Shown: positions 1 to 11,037 of the stretch, in pieces
Numbering within the stretch: position 1 is the first letter of the stretch
Layout: every line of letters begins with the position of its first letter
Assembly (NCBI GenBank): GCA_030407315.1
Contig: JALQPE010002041.1
Location: 372,001-436,000 of the forward strand
Direction of reading: 5' to 3'
Origin: Asparagopsis taxiformis
Lineage: Eukaryota; Rhodophyta; Florideophyceae; Bonnemaisoniales; Bonnemaisoniaceae
DNA length: 64,000 nt
Program-made: the position numbers and the translations under genes
The notes under the pieces: model-generated
Database searches by the model: none
Told to the model about the DNA's origin: nothing
Seen by the model: only the letters and a program-made list of their open reading frames with translations

Positions 1-2164
1 AACACTTCCTTCGCTGATCCAGATGCTCCAAATTCATCGACACAAATCGTATGATCTGCATACTTTGACCATCCAAAACTGCTCCCAGCCTCAACCGCGA
101 GTACTCGCTCGCGTCCCAAACACATCACCTCTCTCCTATACTGCTTACCCTGTCTCTCAAATGCCTCCCAACATGGCAGTGATACGACGCGTGTGCGAAT
201 ACCTCTGCCCTCCAGCTCTTTAGCGGCACCGACAGCCAGGCCTAACTCCGAGCCAGTACCGATCAAAATTCCATCAATTTGTCCACTATCTCCATCGCAG
301 CTCTCCCAGACAACGTACCCACCACGCAGTGCGCCATCATAGTTCGTGCAATCCAATGCTGCAGTGGACTGTCGAGAAAGAGCGATGGTACTGGGTGTGC
401 CCTTTGAATTCAGAGCGCTCTCATATGCGGCCCCAGTTTCGACTGAATCCGCTGGTCGCCAGACGTCGTGGTTTGGCATCGCCCGGAAGGACATGAGATG
501 CTCAACCGGTTGGTGTGATGGCCCATCTTCTCCAAGTCCAATGGAATCATGTGTCATCACAAATATGGTCCCAATTCGACTCATAGATGCAAGTCTCATT
601 GCAGACCTCATATAGTCTGTAACAAAAGGTTTAGAAAACAACGCATGTCAGATAGCCATTTGAACGGTTGCCGAAATATTAATCTGAACAATTTGAATCG
701 ATCCTTACCAGTAAAGACAAAGAATGTAGAACAGAATGGTCTCAGATTATATCCGGCCAAAAACATTCCATTTGCGATGGCTCCCATACCATGTTCACGA
801 ACTCCAAATCGAAGGTTGCGACCAGCTCTGTTCACTGCTGTAAAGTCACTGGAGCAGTCTAGATTAGTCAGTGTCGAAGGACTTGTATCGGCTGCTCCCC
901 CAATAAACGATTGAAGCAGCGGGGCGATTGTATTCAGCATAACTTTGGAGTGCCTTCGAGTAGCTTGACTTTTGTTCCTATAGGCATCAGCGGCAGTTCG
1001 CAAGCTGTTTGAAACCACTTCCAAGCTTTTGCTTTGCATCACAGTTGAAGTAAACTGTTCGTACAGTTCATCATACATTTCAGCATAGTCATGACACATA
1101 GAAAGCCACATATCTTCAATAGTTTGAGCTTGTTTGGCCTTGTCTTCAAAGTGATGCTGCACTGAGGGGTCTATATGGAACGGTGGATGAGGATACTGCA
1201 TGGCCTCTCGTGCCCCCTGCGTCTCTTCAGGTCCAAGTGCGGCTCCATGAATGTTGGCAGTGTTTGCCCTGGTTGGTGCACCATAACCGATAGTTGTGGT
1301 GACTTTGATGAGTGAAGGTTTATTTGTGCATCGTTTGGCGGATTGAATTGCAGAGTCAATGGCATCCATATCCCAGGAACCGTTTTCAACGTGCAAGACC
1401 TGCCAGCCATACGCTTTGAAGCGTTCGGAGACGTCCTCAGAGAAGGCGAGATCTGTGGAGCCATCAATTGATATGTGGTTGTCGTCATAGAGGACAATGA
1501 GCTTACCCAATTGTAAGTGGCCAGCCAAAGACGCTGCTTCACCAGACATTCCTTCCATCATGCATCCGTCGCCTGCGATGCAAAAGGTGTAATTGTCTAT
1601 AAGCGGGAAAGCAGGTCTGTTGTATTTAGCGGCAATGTGTGATTCGGAGATTGCAATGCCTACGGCATTTGCAAACCCTTGGCCGAGTGGACCGGTGCAG
1701 ACCTCAACTCCGAGAGTCTCTGTGCATTCAGGGTGACCGGGGGTGGTGGAGTGAAGCTTTCTAAAGTTTTTGATGTCGTTCATGGTGACGGAAGGGAATC
1801 TGTAAAGATGGAGTAACGAGTAGAGCAGCATGGAACCGTGACCGGCAGAGAGAACGAAACGATCTCGGTTGAGCCAGTGCGGATTTGCGGGATTGAATTT
1901 CATGTGTTTATCAAAGAGAACGAAAGCGGCTGCGGCCATACCCATACAGATTCCAGGGTGGCCACAGTTGGCATGGTTGATTGCGTCGACGCAGAGGAAG
2001 CGAATTGTATTGACACATAGCTTTGTGAAGGGACAATGGTTGTAGGAGTTTGCATCCTCGGAGGAGAGTGAAAGTTTGCTAGAATGAGTGGGAATTGTCA
2101 TCGAGTCGATAGAGGACAACTCTGGCTCATCGTGGGACAGTGTGGAAGTCATGTTGGATGGCAT
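1..2164 (-). CDS. transketolase, two exons, 3' end beyond the window
   Basis: Thiamine-diphosphate enzyme of the non-oxidative pentose phosphate pathway and Calvin cycle; it moves two-carbon ketol units between sugar phosphates. Exon 1 (2164-709) carries the conserved HANCGHPG segment (residues 64-71), the AGHGS segment near 107 and the ThDP-binding GDGC motif (198-201) followed by the family's NxxS region. A 92-bp GT-AG intron (617-708) separates exon 2 (616 to the left edge), which keeps the THDSIGLGEDGPSHQP pyrimidine-binding motif and ends near FGASGSAKEV, so only about 15-20 residues are missing. The N-terminal ~40 residues are Ser/Thr-rich but also acidic and do not look like a clear transit peptide, so a cytosolic form is possible. 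The family call is firm; the compartment is not. Confidence 0.95.
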
Positions 2165-2978
2165 TAGTATTGAGATGCAGATGGAGATACGGCTGAGCTC
2201 AATTGGTTTGTATAGACGTGAGGCTGTTTATATGTAGTAGAATATGCGAATTAGAGATAGATGTTAGTGTATCTGCAGTGCAGAGATACGTGGTGCTCTT
2301 GATGGCGGGTCTTTGCTTGGCGTAACTTGGAAAGCGAAGGAGACGACAGGTTTGAAGGATTTTGAATCTTGGAGGAAATTTGCTGCATTGATCCAGAGAT
2401 ACATGGTGGAGGGCTGTGCTTTATGACAAGAAGGGGTAGTGAGTCGACGGGCGGTATATTGAAAAAAGTATATAAGGTAGGCGGTTGCGAGTTGTCGGGT
2501 ATGTCTCGGTGTTTAATCTCCATGCAATTTGATATGCAAGATTAGATCGGAGTGAGGTCATTGGATAGGGGGACGAATCAAGAGCCACATGAGTTGGGCC
2601 ACCAGGGAGGCGGATCACGGATATCCACAAGATTCATGCCGCAAGTCGGCAGTTGCGATTGCAAAATATGAGGCGCATTGTATGGCAGCTTTGATGCATT
2701 ATTGCAATGTGACAACCCTTCCACGTGCCTGTTGACACCATTGCGTTGATTATTTGTGGTTGTCTGAGGATCGGTGACGCTTTACGCATATATGTGCGGT
2801 TGTAACTAGGAGATGGGTGCTCATGATTCCTCGAGTTTCTTGCATCCAGTCACGAGCGTAGCATATGCCGCGCTGCGCAGCGTTCATCTCTACAACGGTG
2901 ATGACGTGTAACTATCGCGTTCAGCATTAATCAATTAATCTGTCGTTCGTTTATTTGCTATGTTACATGCGCGCCGTG
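2165..2978. other. intergenic region between transketolase and CRAL-TRIO gene
   Basis: About 800 bp with no supportable ORF. It must contain the transketolase promoter (that gene starts at 2164 and reads left) and the 3' end of the CRAL-TRIO gene. A perfect 12-bp palindrome CGCTGCGCAGCG lies at 2871-2882; the same palindrome occurs at 20348-20359. Confidence 0.5.
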
Positions 2979-4004
2979 CTATCCACAGCAACTTTTCACC
3001 GTCTCAACCCATCGTTGTGTATGTTCAGTTTGGTCAAAAGTCAGTGTGCCCGCATACGTCTCAATCAAACACTCGCGCGGCACATGGCGATGAATAGCGC
3101 ACACGTCATCGCCGAAGCATAGCAATGAGCGTTGCACAGACGGTTTCATGAACGGCCGCATGACGTTGAACAGGGAGCGAACAATCCACGGCTCGTTCAC
3201 GACGTACATCCCATTCGCTTTCAACGGAATGCAGTGCTGACACAAATCCAACGACAGCAAGTATTGCGAAATGTTCAAGTACCACATCGTCTTAGCTTTG
3301 CATTCATCCAAGTCGGCCAAAATGACGATACCGAACAACTGTGCGCGAATATTACGCGATATAGTGTCCAACATGCCAAAAATAGCCGCCAGCAATTTCT
3401 TCGAATTGTCCCTTCCCAGCTCGTCCACCACTGTTGTCAGCTCCTTCATATTCATAGACAAAAGCAGCCGACCGCCCGCATCGTGCGACGGCAGCACCTC
3501 AAACGAGCCAGTACTAAACAGTTTCTGCACCAAGCGCATATCGACATCTGTAATCCATGCGTTCTTCGCGCGCGCTTTCGAGTAGTTGACAAACTTTTTA
3601 AACGCCGCTTCCACTCTAAACGCTTTGCTTCGCAAGAAAATGATTAACAAACTATCCTCGACATGTCCAAAATTGAGTTGGTGCGCGCCACGACCGTCGC
3701 CATCGGCGCCGCTGCGTCGGCGCATATTCTGCATCGGTATATCATTGTATGTGGCTATCTTGTGTCGCAGTTGGCGCAGTGCGTTGACGCGCACCTGGAA
3801 CGTTTCGCCGTTGGTCTCATAGGCGGTTGCTCGAAATTCAGCGGGCGGTGCTAGCGGGTCGGTGTCATCTCGCGCGTCCGCGTCATAGGCGGCCGCAGCG
3901 CGCGCGTCTGTTTCGCTGCCGTGCTGAGCGCCCCCGCGAGTCGGATGCAAGTCGGTCGCGCGGGAGCTGAGCGGAGCAGATTGGATGGTTGGCAGGTGGT
4001 CCAT
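2979..4004 (-). CDS. CRAL-TRIO (Sec14-like) lipid-transfer protein
   Basis: A 341-aa single-exon protein. The first ~70 residues are Ala/Asp-rich and probably disordered. Residues about 75-145 form a CRAL-TRIO N-terminal helical segment (ALRQLRHKI, then FLRSKAFRVEAAFKKFVNY). Residues about 170-330 match the lipid-binding CRAL-TRIO core: GIVILADLDE, then a VVNEPWIVRSLFNVMRPFM segment corresponding to the family's 'iiNaP..f...w..ikpfl' helix, and the closing CLIETYAGTL. Proteins of this kind bind a hydrophobic ligand (phosphoinositide, tocopherol or retinoid) in a pocket and move it between membranes. The ligand cannot be read from sequence. The gene is divergent from the SMUG1 gene, about 320 bp away. 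Confidence 0.85.
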   Translation of the reverse strand: MDHLPTIQSAPLSSRATDLHPTRGGAQHGSETDARAAAAYDADARDDTDPLAPPAEFRATAYETNGETFQVRVNALRQLRHKIATYNDIPMQNMRRRSGADGDGRGAHQLNFGHVEDSLLIIFLRSKAFRVEAAFKKFVNYSKARAKNAWITDVDMRLVQKLFSTGSFEVLPSHDAGGRLLLSMNMKELTTVVDELGRDNSKKLLAAIFGMLDTISRNIRAQLFGIVILADLDECKAKTMWYLNISQYLLSLDLCQHCIPLKANGMYVVNEPWIVRSLFNVMRPFMKPSVQRSLLCFGDDVCAIHRHVPRECLIETYAGTLTFDQTEHTQRWVETVKSCCG

Positions 4005-4328
4005 TGTGCTTGTGGGGTAATGTTATGCGGCAACGATAGCGCGAGAGGGCGACCATGTTGTGTTTTTAATTTAACGCATTGGTTGGCGATCGAAATGTGG
4101 CATTGTTGCGAGTGCGCGCCAATCATTGCTTTTAACGCCTACTGCACAAACGAGAAATTGTGGTCTACAGTATTTTGTTTTAAAGTTTAATTGCGCAAGT
4201 TGTAGTGCACGTATTGTTCATCGATTTGATTGCGATTTCACCCGCAAATTTGCGCCCACTTTGTCATGTTTCCAACTGTAATCTACCGACCATTACTACT
4301 CGTTCGGCTTTTCCAACTCCAGTCGCCT
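4005..4328. promoter_or_regulatory. divergent promoter region, CRAL-TRIO / SMUG1
   Basis: The 324 bp between two outward-facing genes must serve both 5' ends. I see AT-rich patches (TTTTTAATTTAACG near 4065) but no unambiguous TATA box. Confidence 0.4.
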
Positions 4329-5362
4329 ATGCTCAACTCGCTGTACACATTTGTCCGCCCATGTTTGTTGCCGCGTGGACCACGTGCATCCATTATGTCA
4401 CCAGCAACCAATCCTAGCTCAACACGATCAACATCCTCGGCAACCATACGGTCACAACCTCCAAAAGCAGCCAAACGGCGTGCAAGCAAGTCGTCTGCAG
4501 TGCAAACCGTGCGCATCAAACGCACGCGCGACGCTCCGCCTGACGTTGCGCAATGCATTTTACAAGCAGAGCAGCAAATGAGTAGCGATCTATCGCCTCT
4601 CAAATTTGCGTCGCCCGTCACCCATGTGTACAATCCATTGCAGTATGCCTGGGATGCGCACGCATGGTAAGTATACATTTGCGCTTACATCACATGCCAA
4701 CTATGTACCTCTGACCAATTCGATTATACGCCTGACCGCCGTGCAGGTACGTGCGAAAATTTGCGCACAACTCAACTAAAGTGCTCTTGGTCGGAATGAA
4801 CCCCGGTCCCTGGGGCATGGCTCAGACCGGTGTTCCATTTGGACACATCGGCGCTGTGAAACACTGGATGCAAATGCCTCATCATATTCACATTGGCAAA
4901 CCTAGCAACGAGAATCCGCATCGACCAATCACTGGACTCGCATGCACCCGTTCCGAAGTGTCTGGCAAAAGATTGTGGCTCGAGTGGGCGAAAGCCGAGT
5001 ATGGAGACGATGCGCATGACTTTTTTCAAACATTTTTCGTTTATAACTATTGTCCGCTCATGTTCATGGAGGCTTCTGGTAGGAATAGAACACCTGTACA
5101 ACTGCCTGCCAGCGAGAAAAAGCTCTTGTTGCAAATTTGTGACGATGCTTTACGTGCAGTTGTATCAGCATTGAACCCAAAGATTGTGTGCGGTGTGGGC
5201 GGTTTTGCGACTGAAAGGTGCAAGAAAGCACTTGCGGGTCAAACTAGAAACGATATTATCATTGGCACCGTCTTACATCCCAGCCCAGCTTCGCCGGCTG
5301 CCAACAAAGGATGGGTAGCACAAGCGAAAAAACAAATTGACCAATTACTAGTTTCTCTGTGA
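4329..5362 (+). CDS. SMUG1: SMUG1-type uracil-DNA glycosylase, two exons
   Basis: Single-strand-selective monofunctional uracil-DNA glycosylase, which removes uracil and oxidised pyrimidines from DNA at the start of base excision repair. An 80-bp GT-AG intron (4667-4746) joins ...DAHA to WYVRKFAHN. Exon 2 holds the three family signatures: GMNPGPWGMAQTGVPFG (active-site loop), NYCPLMF (catalytic Asn of human SMUG1) and HPSPASPAANKGW (catalytic His and DNA-intercalating wedge). In-frame ATGs exist at 4266, 4329 and 4395. The 4329 start gives an Arg-containing, acid-free leader that could be a mitochondrial targeting sequence; the 4395 start gives a protein with a Lys/Arg-rich nuclear-type N-terminus (PKAAKRRASKSS). 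The start is therefore uncertain, the function is not. Confidence 0.92.
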
Positions 5363-5772
5363 AATATGCATCACGACATTTTCAGCTCCCGCTCGCTTGC
5401 ATGGCATACACACGGATCAACCATACGCATATAGGGTTTCGCTTCTTGTCGAGCAGAAAAAAATGAATATCCATTCGCCAATCCATTGGTGACACCGTTA
5501 AGGTAGTCAAATTTGCTGAATTTCTCATCCACAGCATTGAATTCGCACGTATCCAACTTTACAGCAAAGCACCCAGTGTGACATCACTATTCCCTTGCCC
5601 TGTCACCAAGCCCTTTCGTGTTCATCGCCACTGCTTCCCTCCCACAAATCCGTCAAGTTGACACCACCAAATTTCGTCTGTTGACACTCTCTGCAAACAA
5701 ACGGCCCCAAACCATTGGAACACGTCGCCTGCAACGTTTCCAGTCAATGTAGAGTAGATACCGATTTACGAT
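5363..5772. other. intergenic region upstream of the GH5 gene
   Basis: 410 bp holding the 3' end of the SMUG1 gene and the promoter of the GH5 gene. No ORF with support and no clear TATA box. Confidence 0.4.
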
Positions 5773-7200
5773 ATGTATCCCAAGCCCAGTCGTAAAATGG
5801 CCTTCTCAATGAACCGGCGCGATCGCCGCAACACAGATGAACATTACGAAGACGAGCTGCGAGAGGAGGAACAAGGACTGATGCGCTCACCCAGAGAGGA
5901 TGATCACACGTGGTCTAGAGTAAGTCCAAAGTTTCCCACACAGAAAATCTACATTCCACGCTCGCCAACTGCTCGCTCACCAAGGAGACTTCCTGCTCCA
6001 ATTCTTGTGATCATCATCGTCGCATCGATCATTCTCATCATCGCCGCTACCCTACTCGCTTTAAAGGATTTAATCAGCGTTGCCATCCTGAGAAATCGCG
6101 GCATTCCCCCCGGTCTCTGGTCCCGAAATGGCGTTCTCATGGCTGGAGAACATCCGTTCGACATCAAAGGCTTCTCGTGGTATGGCATGGAGGAGCCGGC
6201 ACATGTGCCTGGTGGTTTGATGAAGACTTCCGTGGGCAAGATTTTCGAGTTTGCAAAGACCCATAATTTCAATGCGATGCGAATCCCGCTCGCAATCAAC
6301 AATGTTCATGCAAATCCCATGTCCTCCAAAGGCATTGCTGCTTTTCTCAACCCGGAACTCCGTGGCTTTTCTTATTTGGATTTACTGCGGCACATTATCA
6401 GGGAAGCTGCGGATCAAAATATATTGATTCTCTTAGATATGCATCGTCTGGTTTCGACAGATCCAAAGTCGAATGGTCTGTGGTACTCGGCAGATGTTCC
6501 GCAGGAAAGACTGGAGAGTGCATGGGTGAAGCTATGCAATGAATTTGGTAATGAATGGAACGTTCTCGGTGCTGATATTTTTAATGAACCCTGGGATGCG
6601 CTGTGGAATTCTTCAAATTCAACGAGAGATTGGAAGCGCGCCTCTGAACGCATCGGGAACATTATCCACCAAGCGTGTCCGAGTTGGGTGCTGTTTATTG
6701 AGGGCGTCGGTGGACGTGCAGGAGCAGTCGACAAGCCACCTTTCTGGTCGGAAAACCTCAGAGCTATGCAGGATGCACCTCCTCGCGTGCAGTTGAGCAA
6801 CAAAGTCGTATTGAGTCCCCATGTCTATGGTCCATCTGTTTACATGCAAAACTATTTCAAGAAGGAGAATTTCACCGCAGGCATGCCTGCAATATGGGAC
6901 GACCACTTTGGTGAATCGGCCCAAGTCACAGGTCTGGCTACCGTTGTGGGTGAATGGGGCGGCTTCTACACTGGAAAGGACGAGAAGTGGCAAAATGCTT
7001 TTTATAAATATATGACAGGGAAGGACATCAGTTTCTTCTATTGGTGTCTCAATCCCGAGAGCGGGGATACTGGCGGCCTTCTAGCCGCAGATTGGAGAAC
7101 GCCTGAGCGAGCAAAATTGAAACTCATGGAAACTGCAAACTCGACAGACGTGGGGGAAACCTCGAAGCACTTCAAACATCTGCGCAATTGGAGACCATAG
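5773..7200 (+). CDS. membrane-anchored glycoside hydrolase family 5 (cellulase-like)
   Basis: A 475-aa type II membrane protein. A charged cytosolic tail of ~73 residues is followed by one hydrophobic segment (about 75-97, ILVIIIVASIILIIAATLLA) and a lumenal/extracellular GH5 (beta/alpha)8 domain. The acid/base glutamate is E272 in IFNEPW and the nucleophile is E394 in GEWGG; LDMHR (222-225), SPHVYGP (348-354) and the closing FYWCLNPESGDTGG segment are also typical of endoglucanase-like GH5 enzymes. Substrate is unknown (cellulose, mannan or another beta-glucan). Anchoring suggests a role in building or trimming wall or extracellular polysaccharide rather than digestion. The first in-frame ATG is used. 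A second ATG lies eight codons downstream. Confidence 0.9.
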   Translation: MYPKPSRKMAFSMNRRDRRNTDEHYEDELREEEQGLMRSPREDDHTWSRVSPKFPTQKIYIPRSPTARSPRRLPAPILVIIIVASIILIIAATLLALKDLISVAILRNRGIPPGLWSRNGVLMAGEHPFDIKGFSWYGMEEPAHVPGGLMKTSVGKIFEFAKTHNFNAMRIPLAINNVHANPMSSKGIAAFLNPELRGFSYLDLLRHIIREAADQNILILLDMHRLVSTDPKSNGLWYSADVPQERLESAWVKLCNEFGNEWNVLGADIFNEPWDALWNSSNSTRDWKRASERIGNIIHQACPSWVLFIEGVGGRAGAVDKPPFWSENLRAMQDAPPRVQLSNKVVLSPHVYGPSVYMQNYFKKENFTAGMPAIWDDHFGESAQVTGLATVVGEWGGFYTGKDEKWQNAFYKYMTGKDISFFYWCLNPESGDTGGLLAADWRTPERAKLKLMETANSTDVGETSKHFKHLRNWRP

Positions 7201-7323
7201 TTGATTTGGTTATGTGCATTTTCGTGTGCAGTCCATATAGTTGAGTAGATAGAATACAGGTTTTTAGTGTAGAGAAATCTGTTCCGGAATGTTGCCGTTC
7301 AAAGCTCATTTCTGTGTACAACA

Positions 7324-8778
7324 CTACTTTGATGGATTAAAGATCAGTTGGGTGAAGGAGATGTCGCCGCTGCGCCACATACATGCCAGTAGGGCACCCA
7401 AGTCGCCGGTGTTTTTCGGTTTGAACTTCAACGCAACAACGGGACCGCTCTTTTCAGGACCTGACACATAGCCAATGGGACTCATCCTAAACCCAGGGCT
7501 AAGTTGAGTTGCATACATGGCTACCGCATAACGCCGATGCTCATCGATAGCCATACCATCTTCAAGTGAAGCTACCTGCGCATCTTCATCTGAAGCAGGC
7601 AAATTGTACGCCACTGCTAATCTCTCCCCAGAAGAGTCCATTTCGAGCATGATGGGCGTACCCCCGGGTCCCTCGCGCGGCAGTGCTGTCACTTCAGTAT
7701 GTACAAGCTGAGTACCCTCTTCGCCTCGGTGCACAGCGACCGATATCACGTGGATGGCGCTTTCATTCTCCGTGGAGAACAACAAAGTACTGCCGTCTTC
7801 CGACCATGTGCAAGCAGTCACCGGGCCGGATAGGGATCCCCATCGCTCGTTAGTCCATGACGCACATGACCACAGACGGAAACTAGGCGAGGATGCGCTA
7901 GCCACAAATAGAAATCCTGGTTTCCGCGCGGGGCTGAACTTGACCATACATCCGCGATCGACGAATATTGATGAGCGAGTTCCAATATCCCAAAGACGTA
8001 CGCTGCCATCATCTGCAGATGCAGTGGCGAGCTGGGAGCCGTCTGGGGACCAATCGATTGAGATGACATTTGTATGGTTATCAAATGACAGGAAGGACAA
8101 GTTTTGACCGCTCAACAGGGCAGTGCCTGCCTGGCAGCCAATGGCGAGAACCCTTCCAGAAAAAGGACGAAACGCAATGCAATGTATCGCTCCCAATGCT
8201 GGTGGTATATTGTCCGAACTGGTGTCCCATTGAGCTTTGCGAAAGTTGTACGCGCACAGCTTGTCGAGGTTTGTACCTGTAGCGGCGGCGAACATATCGT
8301 CTGCCCAATGCCAGGACAAGAGGGCGGGATAGGTGCGGGGGTTACTCGGGGGATCGAAGAGGAAGCGGCGTGCTTTGTGATAGAGTTTGAGTGGGGCATT
8401 GTGTTGGTGCGATTCGGGGGGAGAGGGTGGAGGGGTGGTGAGGACGGGGGGTTGGATGCGGAGCACGGGTAGATACCTGGGATCCACAGCGCTCAATGCA
8501 GCAATATCGAGGGATTTTGCGAGAGCGCGGAGGGTGTTCTCACGCTCCAGAAAGTCTGGATGCTGTAGGGTGGTGTTGTGGGGCGTCGATTGCGCCAGAT
8601 CATCTGTCGGTGCAGCCATGATCACATCGGGTGATGGTTGGGCGAATGTGGAGTCCTGCGGTGGAAGAGAGATCATTTGGAAACGATGTTCGACGACGGT
8701 GCGAAGACCGTATGTGTCGGGTACGATGCCATCGGATATGAAAGCATTGTAAAATGCGGGCTCGCTATCGGGAAGCAT
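7324..8778 (-). CDS. AAAS: aladin-like WD40 nucleoporin
   Basis: WD40-repeat protein of the nuclear pore complex. The frame is open to 8913, but I place the start at the ATG at 8778 (MLPDSEPAFY), giving 484 aa. The repeats include SIDWSPDGSQLATASADDGSVRLWD and, more tellingly, the aladin-specific stretch FRLWSCASWTNERW...LSGPVTACTWSEDGSTLLF, with DSSGERLAVAY following. The order of these blocks and the 'FRPFSGRVLAIGCQ' segment before them match aladin (AAAS, the gene of human triple-A syndrome) better than generic WD40 proteins. An N-terminal beta-propeller blade appears to use the ALLSWHWADDMFAAA segment. The gene is convergent with the GH5 gene, ~120 bp away. Confidence 0.82.
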   Translation of the reverse strand: MLPDSEPAFYNAFISDGIVPDTYGLRTVVEHRFQMISLPPQDSTFAQPSPDVIMAAPTDDLAQSTPHNTTLQHPDFLERENTLRALAKSLDIAALSAVDPRYLPVLRIQPPVLTTPPPSPPESHQHNAPLKLYHKARRFLFDPPSNPRTYPALLSWHWADDMFAAATGTNLDKLCAYNFRKAQWDTSSDNIPPALGAIHCIAFRPFSGRVLAIGCQAGTALLSGQNLSFLSFDNHTNVISIDWSPDGSQLATASADDGSVRLWDIGTRSSIFVDRGCMVKFSPARKPGFLFVASASSPSFRLWSCASWTNERWGSLSGPVTACTWSEDGSTLLFSTENESAIHVISVAVHRGEEGTQLVHTEVTALPREGPGGTPIMLEMDSSGERLAVAYNLPASDEDAQVASLEDGMAIDEHRRYAVAMYATQLSPGFRMSPIGYVSGPEKSGPVVALKFKPKNTGDLGALLACMWRSGDISFTQLIFNPSK

Positions 8779-9520
8779 AGCGAGGGATGGGGAAGTGAGG
8801 TCACATGCGTGTGTGTGATTGTACGAGTTGGTGCGCGCGACTGACGCAAAGGAGCGTGTGACGTGTAGATAGTAGTAGTGGTGGGTGATGTGGACGCCGA
8901 TGGAGAGGATCAAGTTTCGATGGGCGTGGCAAATAAAAGTGTGCGGGTTTTGAAAATATTTTCAATTTGTTGCACGTTGATTCAAATGGATCTATGGTGG
9001 AAAAATTGGTGGGGGCGGCGTGACATACAAGTCAGATATGGCGGGAGATAGAGCGAGTGGACACACAGTCCGCGCAGGACTCTCGTGTTGGCAAAATTGA
9101 TTTGCGGTGGACGGGCAGTTGAATTACAGTGACAAGTGCGCGTCGCGCGTTGTTTGGACAAAACAAATCCTACCGGGCTCCAGCCTCACTATCTATTTGT
9201 GAATATGTGAGCTTTAATATGCGTTTTTTTTAGTTACATAGGCCTACATGATTGTGCACCCAGCGCTAATCTAGTCGGCTGAGAATGGCGTTGCGCGTCC
9301 ACTTTGCTCCGACAGCACCGAGACAAGAAAAATGGTGCCAACCTTGCTTGGATAGTTGAGAGCATTCATACAAGTGAAATAATTTGACAAACAGATAACT
9401 GTACAATGGGAAAGTGAGGGAGGAAGAGGAAAAAAGCGAGCGAGCGAGCGCGCCCAAATGATTACATTGCGCTGCGACCCAACAACCATAGCAAAACCAA
9501 AACGGAACACAGCGCAAGCG
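8779..9520. other. intergenic region between aladin and HAD-like gene
   Basis: About 740 bp containing the aladin promoter and the 3' flank of the HAD-like gene. An AT-rich element (CTTTTATTTGCC on the minus strand, ~8929-8940) could be the aladin TATA-like box. No ORF is supported. Confidence 0.35.
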
Positions 9521-10246
9521 CTAACAGGTAAGATTGACATCAAAGGAGCCATAGTGCTCGCGCAGGTCGCGGAAAGAGCCGTGCAAGAGAGCAATCTGAC
9601 GCTGCAACTGTGTAACGTTGGGACGCTCCACCAGCTTGACCGATTTGACGCACGAGGTGGGCATGCGCGAAGCGAGTGCATGAGCGGCATCACGTTCACT
9701 GAGACTATCGCCCAGGACGAGCACATTGAGACCGTCCATGTCTGGGAACGAGTCGTCCACCTCGGCAGCAAAAGCGGCAGTTTTCCAGCACGACGGTGAA
9801 TCTGGAAAGTCTGCTTCGTAGGTAGTACGCGCGGACACGATCTTGATGGAATGTTTCTGAATAAAGTTTGTGAGTTTTGGCATGAAGCGTGCGCCCGATA
9901 GTTCCACCCAACCCTCTTCAGCATTGGTGATGACCTTGACGATACCATAGCGAAGCGCTTCTTCTAGAATCTTGATAACGATTCGTTCGAGGTCGGCGAG
10001 TTCATCGGCTAGCTTCTGCGGCAGTTGATCGGTCTCATCGACGCGCATGCCTTGCGACGCGAGGTAGGTGGACGGCAGGAAGGTATCATCCCAGTCGTAT
10101 AGGGTGAGTGTTCTTTCGATGAGGGTATCTCGTTGACGGGCAAACGGTCTTTTAGCGGGAGATGGCGGCACGTCTTCGACTTCTGGCGACGATGGTGGGT
10201 CGAGATGGCCTAATGCATTTTCGGGGCGGTGCGGTTCCTGGCACAT
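9521..10246 (-). CDS. HAD-superfamily phosphatase-like protein
   Basis: A 241-aa protein starting at the ATG at 10246; the longer frame upstream lies 5' of a TATA-like box and is not used. The haloacid dehalogenase motif I is DWDDT (residues 51-55; nucleophile Asp51, DxDxT). A motif IV-like acidic block LGDSLSERDAA lies near residue 190, with a lysine-containing KIVSARTTYE segment between. The DWDDTFLPSTYL form is one I associate with uncharacterised HAD proteins of algae and other protists. Substrate unknown. The first 40 residues are Pro-rich and probably disordered. Confidence 0.7.
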   Translation of the reverse strand: MCQEPHRPENALGHLDPPSSPEVEDVPPSPAKRPFARQRDTLIERTLTLYDWDDTFLPSTYLASQGMRVDETDQLPQKLADELADLERIVIKILEEALRYGIVKVITNAEEGWVELSGARFMPKLTNFIQKHSIKIVSARTTYEADFPDSPSCWKTAAFAAEVDDSFPDMDGLNVLVLGDSLSERDAAHALASRMPTSCVKSVKLVERPNVTQLQRQIALLHGSFRDLREHYGSFDVNLTC

Positions 10247-10424
10247 GGTACGGAGACGGGTGTGATGGGTCGGTCGCGGCGGGGTGACGGTGCGTGAGGA
10301 CGAGTGCGTAAGTGAGTGAGTCGGTAGGTGGGTGGGTAGATGGCGGCGGCAGTGCAGACGGGCGGGGGGGGCGGATGAAGGAGATGGGCGGTCGGTCACG
10401 TACAGTGGCCAGATGGGGGCGCGG

Positions 10425-10431
10425 TATTTAA
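10425..10431 (-). promoter_or_regulatory. candidate TATA-like box of the HAD-like gene
   Basis: On the minus strand the sequence reads TTAAATA, about 180 bp upstream of the chosen ATG at 10246. Position and composition fit a TATA box; there is no direct evidence of the transcription start. The rest of 10247-11037 holds no supportable gene. Confidence 0.4.
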
Positions 10432-11037
10432 TGGGGAAAGGAGAAAAGTTTTGAGTGGCAGCCGTTGGAGAGAAGCGATTGAGGCATGGTGAGACCCGAA
10501 CAGCGGCAATCTTGCAAAATGGCTGGAAACGGCGTGCAAGCGAATTTTTACAGTATAGCGAGTGGTGCCGGTTGCGGCACTGTACTGCAGTGTGGAAGGA
10601 AAATGCCAAGCGGCGTGGCGACGAACGCTATCCCTTACACTTTGATTTTTTATCCAAATTTGTATCCAGTCCAAGTTACCGTTTCAGTGGACGGGCGCGC
10701 AGTGGAGTTCCCCCTCGACTCGCTTTCAAATTTCAATGTACGTACAGCAAAGCATGCAGCAACACGGCGGCGTTTGGCCGTCACGCGCAACTTGGCACCC
10801 CCTTGTCACGTCTTTGCTTACAGCCAGCAGCAATTCCAGCAAGGTCAATATGCCCGTCATTGCTGGCACAAGCCCCCAGTTGCGCGTCCCACAACCAATC
10901 AATACGTGTCTCTAAATTTAGTCGAGTGCCAATCCAATCAATGCCTTTGACGACACGTGCCGCCATTTTTCAAATCCACCCAACGCGACGCGTGCTGTCA
11001 CATTTAATTCCTCCTGCACATGCTGCCTTGCGTCCGT

